Origin: Marinilabilia salmonicolor | GTDB taxonomy: Bacteria; Bacteroidota; Bacteroidia; Bacteroidales; Marinilabiliaceae | Direction: 5' to 3' | Length of the DNA: 64,000 bases | Assembly: GCF_003003035.1 (NCBI RefSeq) | Contig: NZ_PVTS01000012.1 | Coordinates: 62,001 to 126,000, forward strand | Shown here: piece after piece, positions 1-8,912 of the stretch | Layout of the letters: each line of letters starts with the position of its first letter | How positions within the stretch are numbered: position 1 is the first letter of the stretch | The notes under the pieces: model-generated | Seen by the model: the letters and a program-made list of their open reading frames with translations, nothing else | Databases searched by the model: none | What the model was told of the DNA's origin: nothing | Made by a program: the position numbers and the translations under genes

Positions 1-18
1 TCAAAGTGTAATCAATAA

Positions 19-118
19 TTAAGTATGAAATGAACATTGCAAGGGATGCGACAAAATATAATGTATAAATTCCTTACATGCGAGTTCCGTAAGACCGATA
101 ACTTAGATAAATAGTATA
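19..118 (+). repeat. Diverged copy of a ~98-bp interspersed repeat
   Basis: This stretch aligns by eye along its length with the tandem repeat at 8913-9105. Shared landmarks, in the same order, are TGAA-CGA/TGA-CAT-GCAA, AATGTATAA, ATGCGAGTTCC, GACC and a final TATAC-GATG. The last GATG supplies the start codon of the gene at 122. The repeat may therefore act as a leader or as a mobile repeat that landed against the gene. The left edge is uncertain. Confidence 0.5.
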
Positions 119-121
119 CTG

Positions 122-1126
122 ATGAAAAAAATGCCTGAAAAAAAGAAGTTTACAAAAGATGTTTTAAAAATTAAGGAACCGGAGGTTTTGCTGGATCGTA
201 TTTGCAATAAACTGAGAGAGGATGTTTTTCACCGGTTTCGCAGAAGAGGTGCAGTGGTAGGGATAAGCGGGGGAATTGACTCTTCTGTAACCCTGGCTAT
301 TGCAGTAAGGGCTTTTGGTGCAGAGAAAGTTTTGGGCGTTTTGCTGCCTGAGCATGATTCAAGTCCTGATAGTAAGAATCTTGCTCTGGAACTCGCGGAT
401 ACTTTTAATACAGCCACTGTTGAAGAAAATATCAGCGAAGCATTGAAAGGGTTTGGTTGTTACGCGCGTCGTGATGAAGCTGTTAAGAGCATCGTACCTG
501 AATACAATCCGGAAACAGATAAAATGAAAATTGTGATTCCACGGGATATTCTGGAACGAAAACTGCCTCCCGTTTTTTATGTAACGGTTGTCTTCTCTAA
601 TGGTGAAGAGGTCTCAAAAAGATTGACACCTAAGGCTTATTTGCAAATAGTTGCGGCATCCAACTTCAAACAAAGAAGTCGTATGTCCATGCTTTATTAT
701 CACGCTGAAGCTAATAATTATGCGGTTATTGGAACTCCCAATAAGCATGAGGTAAAGCAAGGCTTTTTTGTAAAGTTCGGAGATGGTGGAGCAGATGTTA
801 TGCCCATTGGAAATCTGTACAAGACTCAGGTTTTTCAATTGGCCCGTCATTTAGGGGTGCCCACCGGTATCATCGAAAGGGTTCCAACTACGGATACTTA
901 TACTGCTGAGCAGACCCAGGAAGAATTTTTCTATCAAATGCCTTTTGAACAGATGGATTTATTATGGTATGGTTGGGAGAACGGTTTTTCTGCTGATGAG
1001 GTTGCTCCTGTATTAGGAATGAGTAAAGAAGATGTGTTGAACAATTATTCCAATTTTGAGCGTAAAATGAAGACTACCGATTATCTCAGAAGTGCGCCTT
1101 TACACGATTATGATTTTTGGGAATAA
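122..1126 (+). CDS. NadE-type ammonia-dependent NAD synthase family protein (possible amide-forming enzyme of a polysaccharide or acyl pathway)
   Basis: This is a 334-residue PP-loop ATP pyrophosphatase of the NAD synthase family. The ATP-binding loop SGGIDSS is at residues 49-55. The family region GTPNKHE (204-210) is followed by KFGDGGADVMPIGNLYKT (about 218-235), a close match to NadE. There is no N-terminal nitrilase/glutaminase domain, so it would use ammonia or a partner amidotransferase. About 50 residues are inserted between the PP-loop domain and the rest (roughly 118-180), which is longer than classical NadE. The next gene, 12 bases downstream, is an AMP-forming acyl ligase, and the two form a transcription unit. 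NadE-like genes paired with adenylating enzymes also occur in surface-polymer loci, so the substrate may not be nicotinate adenine dinucleotide. The family call is firm and the role is open. Confidence 0.85.
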   Translation: MKKMPEKKKFTKDVLKIKEPEVLLDRICNKLREDVFHRFRRRGAVVGISGGIDSSVTLAIAVRAFGAEKVLGVLLPEHDSSPDSKNLALELADTFNTATVEENISEALKGFGCYARRDEAVKSIVPEYNPETDKMKIVIPRDILERKLPPVFYVTVVFSNGEEVSKRLTPKAYLQIVAASNFKQRSRMSMLYYHAEANNYAVIGTPNKHEVKQGFFVKFGDGGADVMPIGNLYKTQVFQLARHLGVPTGIIERVPTTDTYTAEQTQEEFFYQMPFEQMDLLWYGWENGFSADEVAPVLGMSKEDVLNNYSNFERKMKTTDYLRSAPLHDYDFWE

Positions 1127-1138
1127 AGAAGACTGAAG

Positions 1139-2599
1139 ATGAATGTTGTTGATGATTTTTTTCGGAAAACTGCGCGACTGGACAAGGATGTAATTGTTTC
1201 GTCCCGTGAAAAGTTAAGTTACAGTGAACTTGCCCGGAACGTTTATACGCTTTCATTATGGTTTCACGATAATTTTACTCCCGGAACGCCAATCCTCTTG
1301 TTATCGCCTAACAATGTTTTTTTTGTTACGGTTTATCTGGCCATAATGAAGGGGGGGTGTGTTTGTGTGCCTGTGAATCCTGCCGTTGAGCCTGATGGTT
1401 TTGTCTTTGTAAAGGAGAAGACCGGAGCTCCTTATGCATTTCTTCATTCTTCGGTTGCTGCACGATTAAATCCGGAAGGGGTTTATGCTGATGAGAAGGA
1501 GACGTTCGAATGGATCGGGAATCATCAAAAGGCAGGTTATAAAACCGGACCGGCAATGGCACCAGATTCTCTGGCACAGATAATTTTTACCTCAGGTTCC
1601 ACTGCGGTGCCTAAAGGGGTAATGCTTACCCACGAAAATTTGATGGCAAATACATCATCTATTTTAAGGTATCTGAAGCTTGGGATTGAGGATACGGTGC
1701 TGGTGGTGTTACCATTTTTTTATTGTTATGGTTTGTCTTTGCTGCACACTCATTTAAAGGTGGGAGGCACCCTTGTGTTAAACAATAATTTTATGTTCCT
1801 GGGCAGTGTCCTTAATGAATTAAAGAAATATCGCTGCACCGGTTTTGCAGGAGTTCCCAGTCATTTTCAGATTCTTTTAAGGAAATCAGATTCTTTTAAG
1901 GAGAGTCAGTTTCCCGACTTGCGCTATGTAACGCAGGCAGGGGGAAAGTTGCATAAAGCATTTATTCTGGAATTCAATCAGGTTTTTCCGGAAATCAAGT
2001 TTTTTGTAATGTACGGACAGACAGAGGCCACAGCCAGATTGTCTTACCTGCCTCCGTCAATGCTTCCTCAAAAGGCCGGATCCATAGGAAAAGGAATTCC
2101 CGGGGTGCAGTTGAAGGTAGTGAATGAAAGTGGCCAGCCGGTGGCGCCCGGGGAAACCGGTGAAATTATCGCATCAGGAAAAAATATAATGAAGGGCTAT
2201 TTTGAAGATGAAGAGGCTACCGGTGCTTCCATCCGCAATGGGTGGTTGCATACCGGTGACCTGGGAACGGTGGATGAGGATGGATTTATCTATTTAAGTG
2301 CCAGAAAAAAAGAGATTGTAAAAGTAGGTGGTAAGCGGGTGAGTCCTAAGGAAATTGAGGAGGTCATTGTAGATATGCCCGGAGTGGTTGATTGCACCGT
2401 GGAGGGAGTGGAGCATCCCGTGCTGGGAGAAGCTCTGAAGGCAACAGTGGTTCGAGGTGCACAAAGTGATATCTCCGAGGAAAAGGTGCGTGCGTTTTGT
2501 TCTTCAAGGCTTGCCTCTTATAAAATTCCCTCGGAAGTTGTTTTTAAGGATCAAATGGTTGTTAGTGCTACAGGAAAAAAAGTTAAAGGAGTTCTCTAA
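1139..2599 (+). CDS. AMP-dependent acyl ligase (class I adenylate-forming enzyme)
   Basis: This is a 486-residue ANL-superfamily enzyme that activates a carboxylate as acyl-AMP and passes it to CoA or a carrier-protein thiol. The P-loop TSGSTAVPKG is at residues 151-160. The A5 motif YGQTEA is near 295, the A7 motif HTGDLG near 370, the hinge and KVGGKRVSPKEIE near 390-405, and the catalytic A10 lysine lies in ATGKKVKG near the C-terminus. It starts 12 bases after the NadE-like gene, so they are probably co-transcribed. The stop codon TAA lies at the very edge of an inverted-repeat element that begins at 2597. The acyl substrate cannot be read from sequence. A stand-alone acyl carrier protein at 48833 is a possible acceptor, although it is 46 kb away. 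Confidence 0.87.
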   Translation: MNVVDDFFRKTARLDKDVIVSSREKLSYSELARNVYTLSLWFHDNFTPGTPILLLSPNNVFFVTVYLAIMKGGCVCVPVNPAVEPDGFVFVKEKTGAPYAFLHSSVAARLNPEGVYADEKETFEWIGNHQKAGYKTGPAMAPDSLAQIIFTSGSTAVPKGVMLTHENLMANTSSILRYLKLGIEDTVLVVLPFFYCYGLSLLHTHLKVGGTLVLNNNFMFLGSVLNELKKYRCTGFAGVPSHFQILLRKSDSFKESQFPDLRYVTQAGGKLHKAFILEFNQVFPEIKFFVMYGQTEATARLSYLPPSMLPQKAGSIGKGIPGVQLKVVNESGQPVAPGETGEIIASGKNIMKGYFEDEEATGASIRNGWLHTGDLGTVDEDGFIYLSARKKEIVKVGGKRVSPKEIEEVIVDMPGVVDCTVEGVEHPVLGEALKATVVRGAQSDISEEKVRAFCSSRLASYKIPSEVVFKDQMVVSATGKKVKGVL

Positions 2600-2770
2600 T
2601 TAGTGCCCGTCTATAAACTAAGCAAAGTTTCTTAAGTTCGCTGTGTCTGTTCAGAAGGTTCCGTTTACAAGGCTTGCATTAGCGGAAATGCGGAGTTTAC
2701 TCGAGTAAATGAGCAGTTTCCGCTAATCGCGTAACGCAATAAACGGGACTTTATGGACAGATACTAATTA
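2597..2770. repeat. MITE-like hairpin element, copy 1
   Basis: This ~174-bp element is bounded by TAATTAGT at the left and ACTAATTA at the right. Its imperfect terminal inverted repeats are about 21 bp (TAATTAGTGCCCGTCTATAAA, written here as two pieces: TAATTAGTGCCCG and TCTATAAA) against the reverse complement of the right end, with four mismatches. Internally it forms a long stem: CGTTTA/TAAACG and AGCGGAAA/TTTCCGCT flank a perfect centre TTTACTCGAGTAAA at 2696-2709. It has no coding capacity. It is about 170 bp long and carries the same landmarks as copy 2 at 2823-2996. Confidence 0.7.
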
Positions 2771-2822
2771 AAAAAGTGTCGGAGTTGATTTTTAATTGTA
2801 AAACAATTAGCTTGTCCTCTTA

Positions 2823-2996
2823 TAATTAGAGCCCGTCTATAAAGTCGGGAAAAGATTTAACAAGTACTGTGTCTGTTCAGAAGGTCTCGTTTACAAGGCT
2901 TGCCATTCACGGAAATGCGGAGTTTACCTGAGTAAATGAGTGATTTTTGGGCAAGCGTAACGACGCAAGTGGTACTTTATGGACAGAAACTAATTA
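2823..2996. repeat. MITE-like hairpin element, copy 2
   Basis: This is a second copy of the element at 2597, in the same orientation. It has the same ordered blocks: AATTAG-GCCCGTCTATAAA, TGTGTCTGTTCAGAAGGT, CGTTTACAAGGCTTGC, GGAAATGCGGAGTTTAC, TTTATGGACAGA and CTAATTAG. The central arm has diverged (TTTACCTGAGTAAA at the centre, two central bases changed). Its right end lies 87 bp before the start chosen for comEC, so the comEC promoter must lie in or beside it. Confidence 0.7.
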
Positions 2997-3082
2997 GTCT
3001 TTTATCGGGTTTTTGCATTACAGAATTGTTCATTTCTCTCAAGGGAAGTGTTGATAATTTGTTGTGCCCTAAACCTGATTTT

Positions 3083-5173
3083 ATGAAGTTAAAGGAGCTT
3101 GTAAGGCGAATCCCTTTTTTGTTTTTTGCTTCTGTGCTTGGAGCTGGTATTTGGTTTGCCCAATTTGTGGATGAGAGTCTGTTGCTTATTCTGGCTCTCT
3201 TGTTTCTTGTTATATTACTTTCTTTTTTTCTTCTTTTTTCTTTACGGTTCAGGGGACGATACCGAAATCGTTGGCGCGTGGGAGCATCTTTTTATTTGTT
3301 GGTGTTTATAGCCGGCTTTTTTTTGGCCATGATTAATCGCCCGATTGGCATAAAAAGCGGTTTTAATGTTGTTGGAACAGCAAAGGTTTTAGATGCTGAT
3401 GTGACCTTGTCGGGATATCATAATTACACCGTGGAGCCATTTAAGTTCTCCATGGACAGCTCATTTTCATTAAAGTCGAAGATGGTCTGGCGATTGATTG
3501 TGGAGCCTCCCGACTCCTTGCTTCGGCCAATGGCCCGGCCGGGAGATATTGTGAAGTTTTCTGCTTTTATTGCGGGCCATGAGAAACCTGCAAACCCTGG
3601 TGCTTTTGATTATGGGGAATATCTTTTTCGTCAGGGTATCTCCGGGTGGGGCTTTGTGGAGAAGGAAAGGTTTTTTATCGAGCAGAAGGGGGCGCTCTCT
3701 GGTTTGAGGGGACAGATGCGTCATTTACGTCATCAGACAATTGAGATTTATCGCAGGCATGGAATTGAAGGTGAGGAATTACAGGTTTTGTCAGCACTGA
3801 CTCTTGGTGTCCGTTCCATGCTTGACGAAGAAGTAAAGAACTGGTTTATTCACTCCGGGGCAGTTCATGTACTGGCAGTATCCGGTCTTCATACAGGGAT
3901 AATATTTCTTTTGGTCAACTGGTTGCTCAATTTGTTTTTGCCGGTGAGGAGCATTATCCGGGTAATCATAGTAATCGGGGTACTGATCTTTTATGCAGTC
4001 CTTACCGGAGGTGCTCCCTCTGTATTTCGGGCGGTGGTAATGCTTTCTGTCATTCAGATAGGAAATTATTCCGAGAAGAGTAGTAATGTTTACAACCTTT
4101 TGGGTGTTTCGGCCTTTTTAATCCTGCTGATTCATCCCATGTCACTGTTTCACATGGGCTTTTGGTTGTCACATTTGGCTGTGGCCGGTATTGTTACCTT
4201 TTATCCGGTGTTTTCAAAGCTTTATTCCGGCCAAAAGATCTTTATCAGATGGGCAGGAGATTTGGCATCCGTTTCCCTGGCTGCACAAATCGGGACATTG
4301 CCACTCTCTTTATTTACATTTAGGGCGTTTCCTTCGTGGTTTTTGTTATCAAACTTTCTGATACTGCCGTTGGTTGCTCCCATCCTGGTCCTTTCCAAAT
4401 TTTTGGTGATGTTCTCAGAATTTCGCTTTTTTTCTTTGATGATTGCCGGGGTTTTGAACGATTTGTTGGGTTTTATGCTTGAGGTGGTTGAGTGGCTCGA
4501 TTCATTACCCTGGTCTTATATGCAGGGGTTGTGGGTAAATGCGGCTACTATGTGGATATTATATGCCTTGATGATTTTTTTGATGCTTTGGTATCATACG
4601 AGAATGAGAATAATGTTAAAGGGGACTCTTTTTCTGTTGTTGTTTCTGATGCTTGTTTTACATCAGGATTATTGGAGAAAAAGTAAAACAGACAGGTTTG
4701 TTGTTTTTGATGTCAAAAGAGAAAATGTTTTTGGTGTCATTGCGTCCGGGCAAGGTTTGGTTATTGCAGATACCGCTGTTTCCCGGCGGAATATAGATTT
4801 TGCCTGCAGCGGTTTTTTTGCCAGAAATTCTTTTAACCTGGATAGAAAACTCCTTTCGGAATGTTGGAATGCAAGTGGTGAAGCAATGATTTGGTGTTCG
4901 GGAACCAGTCGGTTTCTTGTTTTAGGTGAGGTTGATGTCGATCGATTGAACTTTTCTGAAGGGTTGAAGTTCGAGGGGGTGGTTTTTTCAGGGGATGTAA
5001 AAGGAGATGTTCCGGGATTTTTATCTCAAATAGTGACTGATCGATTGATATTTGCCAAATCATGCCCGCCATGGTGTATCAAAAGATTCAGAGAAGAAAT
5101 TGAACATTTACCCATGGAACTCCATTTTGTTGCGCAAGATGGGGCGTTTGTTTATCCTAAAAACGGATTTTAG
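3083..5173 (+). CDS. comEC: ComEC/Rec2-family competence membrane protein
   Basis: This is a polytopic inner-membrane protein of 696 residues, related to the channel that takes single-stranded DNA into the cytoplasm during natural transformation. The N-terminal part has several hydrophobic helices and an OB-like DUF4131 region. The competence domain core is clear: HVLAVSGLHTGIIFLL near residue 262 and GGAPSVFRAVVM near 300, followed by about eight further membrane helices. The last ~120 residues are soluble but lack the HxHxDH metal motif of the full beta-lactamase-like domain, as in many Bacteroidota ComEC proteins. An upstream in-frame ATG at 2936 is rejected because those 49 codons lie in the hairpin repeat. 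ATG 3083 gives MKLKELVRRIPF, a normal basic start before the first helix. Confidence 0.88.
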   Translation: MKLKELVRRIPFLFFASVLGAGIWFAQFVDESLLLILALLFLVILLSFFLLFSLRFRGRYRNRWRVGASFYLLVFIAGFFLAMINRPIGIKSGFNVVGTAKVLDADVTLSGYHNYTVEPFKFSMDSSFSLKSKMVWRLIVEPPDSLLRPMARPGDIVKFSAFIAGHEKPANPGAFDYGEYLFRQGISGWGFVEKERFFIEQKGALSGLRGQMRHLRHQTIEIYRRHGIEGEELQVLSALTLGVRSMLDEEVKNWFIHSGAVHVLAVSGLHTGIIFLLVNWLLNLFLPVRSIIRVIIVIGVLIFYAVLTGGAPSVFRAVVMLSVIQIGNYSEKSSNVYNLLGVSAFLILLIHPMSLFHMGFWLSHLAVAGIVTFYPVFSKLYSGQKIFIRWAGDLASVSLAAQIGTLPLSLFTFRAFPSWFLLSNFLILPLVAPILVLSKFLVMFSEFRFFSLMIAGVLNDLLGFMLEVVEWLDSLPWSYMQGLWVNAATMWILYALMIFLMLWYHTRMRIMLKGTLFLLLFLMLVLHQDYWRKSKTDRFVVFDVKRENVFGVIASGQGLVIADTAVSRRNIDFACSGFFARNSFNLDRKLLSECWNASGEAMIWCSGTSRFLVLGEVDVDRLNFSEGLKFEGVVFSGDVKGDVPGFLSQIVTDRLIFAKSCPPWCIKRFREEIEHLPMELHFVAQDGAFVYPKNGF

Positions 5174-5187
5174 GATTTTTCTTCAAC

Positions 5188-5336
5188 AGGCCAACGGCCT
5201 GAGAGCAACAGCCTGGGGTAACGCCCCAGGAAAATTGGAACAACTCCCTCCCCCTCTCATTATTGGTCGCGTCGCGACCAATAATGAGAGGGGGAGGGAT
5301 ACCTCAAAGCTCAGGGCTATTGCTCTCAGGCTTTAA
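5188..5336. repeat. REP-like nested palindrome cluster
   Basis: Three nested inverted repeats follow comEC. The outer pair is GCCTGAGAGCAACAGCC (about 5197) against GGCTATTGCTCTCAGGC (about 5317). A short hairpin, CCTGGGG-TAACG-CCCCAGG, is near 5213-5231. Within them is a perfect 55-bp palindrome at 5245-5299, with 27-base arms and central T at 5272. The arm ends in CGCG and contains CCCTCCCCCTCTCATTATTG. The arrangement resembles REP/BIME elements mobilised by RAYT-type transposases, and it would also stop transcription. No transposase is nearby. Confidence 0.75.
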
Positions 5337-5567
5337 ACCTGTTTACACTTTACCTTTTTAATATATAATGCAGAGTAAGAACAACAGGCGTTATTTTTCT
5401 AATCAATCCATGTAATATTTCCTTACTTCACCTTTTATCTTTTATATTTGTCTTTTAGTTTTACTTTAGCAAAGTAGAATTAATATAGGATGCGTTTCAT
5501 AGAAAGGATGAGTTTTGAAAGAACCGGCGCATCCAACAAGAAATAACAGACAAATAATTTTATACGA
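5337..5567 (+). promoter_or_regulatory. Presumed trkA promoter region
   Basis: The 230 bp between the REP cluster and trkA contain TATATTTG at 5443-5450, which fits the Bacteroidota -7 consensus TAnnTTTG. The best upstream match at the right distance is only TTTC, so the -33 box is weak. The sequence just before the start, TTTTATACGAATGAA, resembles the ends of the 98-bp repeats at 8913-9105. No gene is seen here. Confidence 0.35.
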
Positions 5568-6908
5568 ATGAATATTCTGATTGCCGGAGCCGGAGAGGTT
5601 GGTACACATTTGGCACGACTTTTTTCCAATGCCGATCATGATGTGATTTTGCTTGATGATGATGAGGTCAAGTTAAGACGTCTAAGTCGTATTCTGGATG
5701 TAATGCCGGTGAAGGGTTCGGTGACATCAATCAGTGATTTGGTAGAGGCAAAAGTTAAATCTGCTGATTTATTTATTGCAGTGCCTCCTTACGAAGAGGT
5801 AAGTATATTGTCTGCGATGCTTGCCAAAAAACTGGGAGCCAAAACAACCATTGCCCGGATCAATAATTACGAGTATCTGGTTCCGGAAAACAAAGAGTAC
5901 TTTAAGCAGTTGGGAGTGGATGAAATGGTTTATCCTGAACATCTTGGTTCTCAGGAGATTATTGCATCCCTCAAGCAGGTTGGGACCCGCCAGTTGTTTG
6001 AGTTTTCTGATGGTCGTTTGTTATTGCTTGCACTCAAAATACGCGACAATGCACCAATTGCAAATCTTACCCTCTCTGAAGCTGCTGAATTGCATGAAGT
6101 AAATGATTACTACACGGTGGCTATTTATCGCGACGGGAAAACAATTATTCCCAGAGGTGATAATCGTTTTAAACACGGTGATCTGGCTTACGTAATTACC
6201 ACTCGTCCCGGGATACCCCAGGTATTGACAGATGCCGGAAAAGAGCAATTCGAAATTCACAATGTGATGATTTTAGGTGGGAGTCGCATCGGAAAAAAAG
6301 TGGCCAAAGAGCTGGAACATCATTACAAAATAAAGTTAATTGAGCTGAATCGCGAAAAGACCATGCGCCTTGCTGATTTCCTTGAAAATACTCAAGTTGT
6401 TAGTGGTGACGGGAGAAGTCTTGACCTGCTGAAAGAGGAAGGAATTCACAAAACGGATGCATTTGTGGCGGTTACTGATAATTCCGAGGTGAATATTCTG
6501 GCTTGTCAGATGGCTAAAAAAATGGGAGTCCGCAAAACCGTGGCTGAAGTTGAAAACATGGATTACATCGATTTAGCCGAAAATATTGGAATTGGTACAC
6601 TCATTAATAAAAAGCTTATCGCTGCCAGTTACATCTATCGTTATACCATGAAGGCAAGTGTGTCGCATGTGAAGTGCCTCACAGCAACCGATGCAGAGGT
6701 TCTTGAACTTACGGCACAGCCCAATTCAAAAATTACCCGGGGGCCGCTAAAAAATATAGATTTACCCAAGGATATGAATGTGGGGGGGATAACCCGTGGA
6801 AAAGATGTTTTTATTGCCAATGGAGAAACGCGTATTCAGCCCGGAGATAAGGTAGTGGTATTTGCCCTTCCATCAGGGTTGAAGAAGGTGGAGAAGATGT
6901 TTTCGTGA
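5568..6908 (+). CDS. trkA: Trk potassium uptake regulatory subunit TrkA
   Basis: This 446-residue cytosolic protein has the duplicated TrkA layout: RCK_N (Rossmann), RCK_C, RCK_N, RCK_C. The first nucleotide-binding loop is GAGEVGTHLA at residues 7-16, with acidic LLDDDE at the end of beta-2. The second is GGSRIGKKVA near 228, and the last ~75 residues form the second RCK_C domain. It binds NAD(H)/ATP and gates the TrkH channel. In most Bacteroidota trkH follows directly. Here the next 1 kb has no membrane-protein gene, so the partner must be elsewhere. Confidence 0.92.
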   Translation: MNILIAGAGEVGTHLARLFSNADHDVILLDDDEVKLRRLSRILDVMPVKGSVTSISDLVEAKVKSADLFIAVPPYEEVSILSAMLAKKLGAKTTIARINNYEYLVPENKEYFKQLGVDEMVYPEHLGSQEIIASLKQVGTRQLFEFSDGRLLLLALKIRDNAPIANLTLSEAAELHEVNDYYTVAIYRDGKTIIPRGDNRFKHGDLAYVITTRPGIPQVLTDAGKEQFEIHNVMILGGSRIGKKVAKELEHHYKIKLIELNREKTMRLADFLENTQVVSGDGRSLDLLKEEGIHKTDAFVAVTDNSEVNILACQMAKKMGVRKTVAEVENMDYIDLAENIGIGTLINKKLIAASYIYRYTMKASVSHVKCLTATDAEVLELTAQPNSKITRGPLKNIDLPKDMNVGGITRGKDVFIANGETRIQPGDKVVVFALPSGLKKVEKMFS

Positions 6909-7178
6909 GTTTGCATCACTATTTGAACTAAACTTCTGAAATGTATTCCTTTTCAGAGCATCAGATTTTTTTCCTTATCATTTGAGTGCTTCTTTAATGC
7001 GGTTCTCTCTTTTGATTCAGATTACAGCATTAATGAACTTCATACAATTGCGATCAGGGTTAATGAATATTACGTGGATGGAAAATGGACCGGAGACGTA
7101 ATGTTGCTTGATGACTGTTGGGACTATAGCATTGATGAGTAAGACACAGAAAAATATTTAAGGATAAAATCTAATAAC
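6909..7178 (+). pseudogene. Coding-like remnant without a start codon
   Basis: After trkA, one plus-strand frame stays open to a TAG/TAA-type stop at about 7142 and its last ~45 codons look protein-like. They contain the near-repeats SDYSINE and WDYSIDE around YYVDGKWTGDVMLLDD. No ATG, GTG or TTG in a plausible context opens the frame. It is followed by a good terminator at 7179. It could be the tail of a deleted small exported protein. No family is recognised. Confidence 0.25.
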
Positions 7179-7209
7179 AAAAAAGCGATGGGGGTCTCAT
7201 CGCTTTTTT
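7179..7209 (+). terminator. Rho-independent terminator
   Basis: Stem AAAAAAGCGATG (7179-7190) pairs with CATCGCTTTTTT (7198-7209) around a GGGGTCT loop, and the right arm provides the T-run. It lies 270 bp beyond trkA, behind the coding-like remnant. Confidence 0.8.
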
Positions 7210-7994
7210 ATTGTTTTGACCTGGCCTGAATAATTGACTTCGTCGAACTTCGTTTCATAAATAATTTATTACAATGTTCAATTACCTGCTGCAATTTGTT
7301 TTTTATTTTTCATCGAGGGTCGTGTTTTGACATCAAGAAATGGCATCGAGAGAATGATGGTCATGATGCACTCAAAACTATATCCTTTTATCTTAACTTC
7401 TGAAGTAACCAGTTCAGTAGCTTAAAGATGTGACACAATTCCCAAAGAACTGGAAATAAAATCGGGTTTGAGTACCTATGGATAAAACCGTTTTTAATTC
7501 GGAAGTTTTATTAATATCTTTACAGTACTGCATGGTATTCGTGCATGGAGTATTTTTCAATATTCAAATAATCAGTTGTTTAGCCATTTGTTTGTGCTGC
7601 ATTTGTTATTCTTCTTAATTAGTTTTCATTTTTTTATCAAACTACGGGACTTAAGTATTTAAGGCAAAACAGAACTCTAATATGGAATTAATCCAGATTG
7701 AAGGTTCTTTTGTCTTTGTTTTTCCTCATTTTGTCAAACTTGAATTTGCAGAAAATCAATTGAATTGGTCGGGAAGGAATTCTGCGAGTCCCTTTGTTTA
7801 CGAGGGTATGAGGTGTATTTTATTGATATCAGGCTTCATTTTTCAGATCTTTTTTCGATAAAATTGCTATTGACTTATTTTTATTTCTGTCGTTGATTTG
7901 CTCTTAGTTTGGTTCAGGTCATTATCTGATAGATAACAGATTGAATCCGATTTTTCTCGACAAAAATTTATTTGAACTAATAAAAACGACGGTC
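7210..7994. other. Gene-poor stretch
   Basis: No gene can be supported in these ~785 bp. A 59-codon ATG frame at 7682-7861 (starting MELIQIEGSFVFVF) is open, but it has no recognisable family, signal or neighbour logic. The last part should hold the promoter of the lipoprotein gene at 7995. TTAGTTTGG near 7905 is a near miss to the -7 consensus. Confidence 0.4.
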
Positions 7995-8846
7995 ATGAAG
8001 AAAAGTGTAATTTATTTCCTGGTATTCCTGCTTATGGTGCCATTTTACTCATGTGAAAAGGATTCGGGAGAGGAGCCCGGTTCAATTGCCGGTATGGGAG
8101 AGGCATCCGGTGACATAGCTGTGACTTCTTTCGACTTACCGGAAGGTCTCTCTCTGGATGGTGATATCAGTGGTGTTGACCTTAACGGGGATGATGGCGT
8201 TTATGCTTCCGTTGAGGATAAGGATTTGCTAAAAAGTTGGAATTTTGGAAATTTATTTCCTGATTATGGAAACGGTGGTCAATGGATTAAGCTTAAGCTG
8301 ACCATTTCCAACAATCATGGTACTCCAAGAACCCTCTTTTTCCCAAAGGGATTGGTTTTTAAAGTAAACAAATCTGATTACCAGCATGGTATTCTGTTGC
8401 AGTGGACATGGTTTGTACTCAAAGCCCATTCCTCACGCACGATTTATCTAAATCTGTTTTGTATTAACAAGGGGAGGCATGGTTCATCTTCAGATGTGCA
8501 ATATACCATGGCCGGAATTGCGCAATCCTCTGTTATGTGGAACTTATTAAACAGAATCGGATGGCGCAAAATTAATTGTGAACACTATTTTAATCCAAAC
8601 GAAGAACTTAAATCTGCAGGAGGTTTGAAGAGTGAAGAGGATTTGGTTGCGCAATATGAAGAAATTTCAGAATTGTTGCAGGATGCCGTATGGTCGATAA
8701 CCAATGGAGATGGATTAACGGCTCAGCAAATTCAGGATATTGAGGCGCTGCCCATGTTGGAAGAGGGTACTTATCCTGAGGGACTTAAAGATAACGGAGA
8801 GAATGCTCCATTCTTCTTTGAGGAGTATCCGGGTGCTGCAGAATAA
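7995..8846 (+). CDS. Hypothetical lipoprotein
   Basis: This is a 283-residue exported lipoprotein of unknown function. ATG 7995 gives MKKSVIYFLVFLLMVPFYSC, a type II signal peptide with lipobox FYSC and Cys 20, followed by an acidic linker (EKDSGEEPGS). The earlier in-frame ATG at 7941 is rejected because it puts 18 polar residues before the signal. A Trp/Lys-rich mid-region (residues ~80-180) is followed by an acidic, helical C-terminal part ending near EEYPGAAE. There are no membrane segments beyond the signal and no catalytic motif was recognised. It appears monocistronic, with 98-bp repeats and a terminator downstream. Confidence 0.75.
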   Translation: MKKSVIYFLVFLLMVPFYSCEKDSGEEPGSIAGMGEASGDIAVTSFDLPEGLSLDGDISGVDLNGDDGVYASVEDKDLLKSWNFGNLFPDYGNGGQWIKLKLTISNNHGTPRTLFFPKGLVFKVNKSDYQHGILLQWTWFVLKAHSSRTIYLNLFCINKGRHGSSSDVQYTMAGIAQSSVMWNLLNRIGWRKINCEHYFNPNEELKSAGGLKSEEDLVAQYEEISELLQDAVWSITNGDGLTAQQIQDIEALPMLEEGTYPEGLKDNGENAPFFFEEYPGAAE

Positions 8847-8912
8847 TGATTTCTTATTTCATGACGACAATTCATGAAAGGAGTCTGGGTAAATCGAATT
8901 TATTAAGTTAAT

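Noticed and set aside
2936-3082. N-terminal extension of comEC (49 codons)
   Set aside because: It translates the right half of the inverted-repeat element at 2823-2996 and gives no normal membrane-protein start; ATG 3083 fits better.
7682-7861. 59-codon ATG open frame
   Set aside because: No signal, family or neighbour supports it; kept only as a note in the gap entry.
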